11,488 bases of DNA from Dinochytrium kinnereticum (lineage: Eukaryota; Chytridiomycota; Chytridiomycetes; Chytridiales; Chytridiaceae). The translations under genes were made by a program, and so were the position numbers. The stretch covers positions 1 through 11,488 of the forward strand of contig JADGJT010000573.1 of the NCBI GenBank assembly GCA_027604005.1. Reading direction: 5' to 3'. A model generated the notes under the pieces. That model was not told where the DNA came from. It saw only the letters and a program-made list of their open reading frames with translations, and did not search any database. Positions 10,022-11,488 of the stretch are shown in pieces. Positions within the stretch are counted from its first letter, which is position 1. Each line of letters begins with the position of its first letter.

Positions 10022-10472
10022 AGGATGTGAAACTCTGGCCGCAGGCGTGAAGAAATATGCAAGCACACCAGGAGTTCGCAAGAGATATCTGTGTTGGCAA
10101 CGCGGATAAGTCAAGAAAACCTATATCAACCCAACTGGCATAAGTAGTTAATAAAGGCAGATATTCAACATAATAGTATAGGTAAGATCCATCAAAAACA
10201 CAACCGAAAACGACGGCATCAACAACACAATCTACATCTCATGAGGGAAAGATGGGAGGGCTATGCTTCAGGGATCCGACAATATTAGTGCCCAGCCTAT
10301 CTGGCCTCATAGACCCGCCAAAACCCTCTTCTAACATTTAGCCCCACATTCCACGCTTACGCCATCACCGTCCGGTCCTTTCCATTCGACCTAAAGTGGG
10401 AACGAGGTTGGGTCATTGAAATTTGGGGAGTGGTATGGCATGGTGGAAGGGGGTTGCTGGCCTACGAGAGAG

Positions 10473-10498
10473 GGAGCGGAAGGGAGGAGCGGAAGGAG
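10473..10498 (+). repeat. Short tandem repeat, 13-bp unit, two copies
   Basis: GGAGCGGAAGG is repeated with 13-bp spacing (10473-10483 and 10486-10496) within a purine-rich stretch. On the minus strand this forms part of a long polypyrimidine tract. Probably simple-sequence drift. Confidence 0.6.
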
Positions 10499-10825
10499 GA
10501 AGACCACACCAGGGAAGAGCATAGTAGGCAGGGTTTTGATTTGTGACAACTCTCCAATCTGTTTTTGACTCGAATTACCTAAGTACTTGACAACTGGGAA
10601 GGGGAAGTTCAGTGACAAAAAGAAAAGAGTAAACAAGCGGGTTCTAAGGAAGAGTTGGGCCTCAGGAACTTCCGAGGGAACATCCAAGCACAGATCATTA
10701 GAGAGTATCCTTATAGAGAAAACGGCGACCGATAGCGAAAAACTCTAAAGGGGAAAAATGATAAGTCTAAACAAATTCTTAGCCCGCGGTGAGGGGGATA
10801 CGTAGAGTAAGTCTTAGAATATCAA

Positions 10826-10848
10826 GCGATATTTCATGGACATATCGC
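10826..10848. repeat. Perfect 7-bp inverted repeat, 9-nt loop
   Basis: GCGATAT and ATATCGC pair perfectly around TTCATGGAC. The flanking bases (A and G) do not extend the stem. It is not followed by a T-run, so it does not resemble a terminator. It could be a dimeric protein site or an RNA hairpin. Confidence 0.6.
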
Positions 10849-11027
10849 GACTATTTCTGTAAGCATCCCTGAAGAGGGTTATTTCACAAGGAGAGTCCTC
10901 ATCCAATTCCCCTGCCTTTTTTTTTTATGAACATAATAAAGTAACTGACCAGAAGTGGAGACCCGTAGCAGTCCCACACCGATAAAAGAACTATCAGGAC
11001 GAAAACGGAAACTAGCCTTAAACAACT

Positions 11028-11040
11028 CTGCCAGTGGCAG
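11028..11040. repeat. 13-bp near-continuous palindrome
   Basis: CTGCCA-G-TGGCAG is a perfect palindrome with a single central base. The spacer is too short for an RNA hairpin, so a symmetric DNA-binding site or chance is more likely. Confidence 0.55.
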
Positions 11041-11287
11041 TCGAGCCTACTGCGAACGGCGGCATGGATAACCTGTAGGGAAGAGATAACAATAAACGCA
11101 CCAAAAGGGCAACTTCGACAGTCAAAAAGGGAGAGAAGAAAGCGACAAGATCGGAAGAGAGGCGATGTGTGTGGGGATGGCAAAAGAAGTTTCGGCGAAG
11201 GGAGAGAGAGCAGATGCGTGTCGCACCGACTACTCCCAGACCTTATACAGGCTTGTTGTCAATCAACACCCCCCCAGAGTGCAGAAG

Positions 11288-11293
11288 AAAAAA
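11288..11293 (-). terminator. RNA polymerase III terminator of tRNA-Ala
   Basis: A6 on + is T6 on the minus strand, starting 16 nt past the discriminator base of the tRNA. Runs of four or more T are the standard Pol III stop. An earlier TTTT is absent on the minus strand between the tRNA and this run. Confidence 0.8.
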
Positions 11294-11308
11294 GACAATT
11301 TGTTTTAA

Positions 11309-11381
11309 TGGAGAATGGGGGTATCGATCCCCCTGCCTCGCGCATGCTAAGCGCGCGCTCTACCATCTGAGCTAATTCCCC
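11309..11381 (-). tRNA. tRNA-Ala(AGC): tRNA-Ala (anticodon AGC)
   Basis: The 73-nt minus-strand sequence folds into a full cloverleaf. The acceptor is GGGGAAT with ATTCTCC; the D arm is GCTC with GAGC and a GG in the loop; the anticodon stem is CGCGC with GCGCG around loop TTAGCAT (anticodon AGC); the variable loop is AGGCA; the T stem is GGGGG with CCCCC around ATCGATA; the discriminator is A. The G3-U70 wobble pair, the defining identity element for alanyl-tRNA synthetase, is present. The internal A box (TAGCTCAGATGG) and B box (GGATCGATACC) are intact. There is no intron and CCA is not encoded, as in eukaryotes. A T6 Pol III terminator follows. It appears functional and reads GCU and, after A34-to-inosine editing, GCC and GCA. 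Confidence 0.98.
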
Positions 11382-11488
11382 GGAGATGCCTCTGTCACGG
11401 AACTTCCCCAGATATTCTTTCCCCCAATATTCTTCAGTATTTGTCTTAAGTTCGTCAGATTGATTTATCCGCACATTTCTCCTTTATT

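Larger units (their letters stand above)
10022..11308. other. Intergenic region without a recognised gene
   Basis: No frame on either strand carries a recognisable domain. On the minus strand several short open blocks end at pyrimidine-tract AG sites, notably a long C/T tract ending near 10462 and a CCCCTTTAG ending near 10747. An unrecognised spliced transcript is therefore possible, but I could not assemble a consistent coding model. Two palindromes are listed separately. The right end (11182-11308) is the tRNA 3' flank. Confidence 0.5.

Noticed and set aside
11259..11474. 71-codon minus-strand frame containing LAQMVERALSMREAGG
   Set aside because: This is the translation of the tRNA-Ala gene itself, a common false protein call. 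The overlapping + strand frames at 11167-11375 are shadows of the same tRNA.

Overview
The window is nuclear DNA of a eukaryote with short spliceosomal introns, almost certainly a fungus. The proteins suggest a basidiomycete or an early-diverging lineage, but this is inferred from sequence texture and recognised families, not from a database match. Coding exons are compact. Introns are mostly 48-303 nt with GTGAGT/GTAAGT-like donors and CTNA-type branch sites. Intergenic DNA is dominated by A/T homopolymers.

Layout. 1-931 is low-complexity DNA, T-rich on the + strand at the left and A-rich further right. 932-4936 (minus) is a four-exon gene for a predicted 1135-residue, low-complexity, Cys-rich protein that I do not recognise. 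5067-6254 (minus) is a four-exon NIF3 (DUF34) family gene lying 130 bp upstream of it in tandem. 6255-7244 is the divergent promoter region between NIF3 and ARF1. 7245-8356 (plus) is an intact six-exon ARF1 small GTPase gene containing a 12-nt microexon. 8357-9559 is T-rich 3' flank and then nothing recognisable. 9560-10021 (minus) is a weak candidate for a small two-exon gene. 10022-11308 has no convincing gene but holds two clean palindromes. 11309-11381 (minus) is an intact tRNA-Ala(AGC).

The genes are not an obvious pathway: ARF1 runs vesicle-coat recruitment at the Golgi, NIF3 is a conserved metal-binding protein of unclear activity, and the large protein looks like a nuclear or regulatory factor only by composition. 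All exon models were built by hand. For ARF1, NIF3 and the large gene the exon lengths sum to whole codons (546, 966 and 3408 nt), which supports the junctions. No mobile element, virus, CRISPR array or toxin gene was seen.

The points most worth checking are: an in-frame alternative 3' splice site in ARF1 that would insert 12 mostly hydrophobic residues next to switch II; the ARF1 microexon; a basic, presequence-like in-frame N-terminal extension on NIF3; and the uncharacterised Cys-cluster protein.
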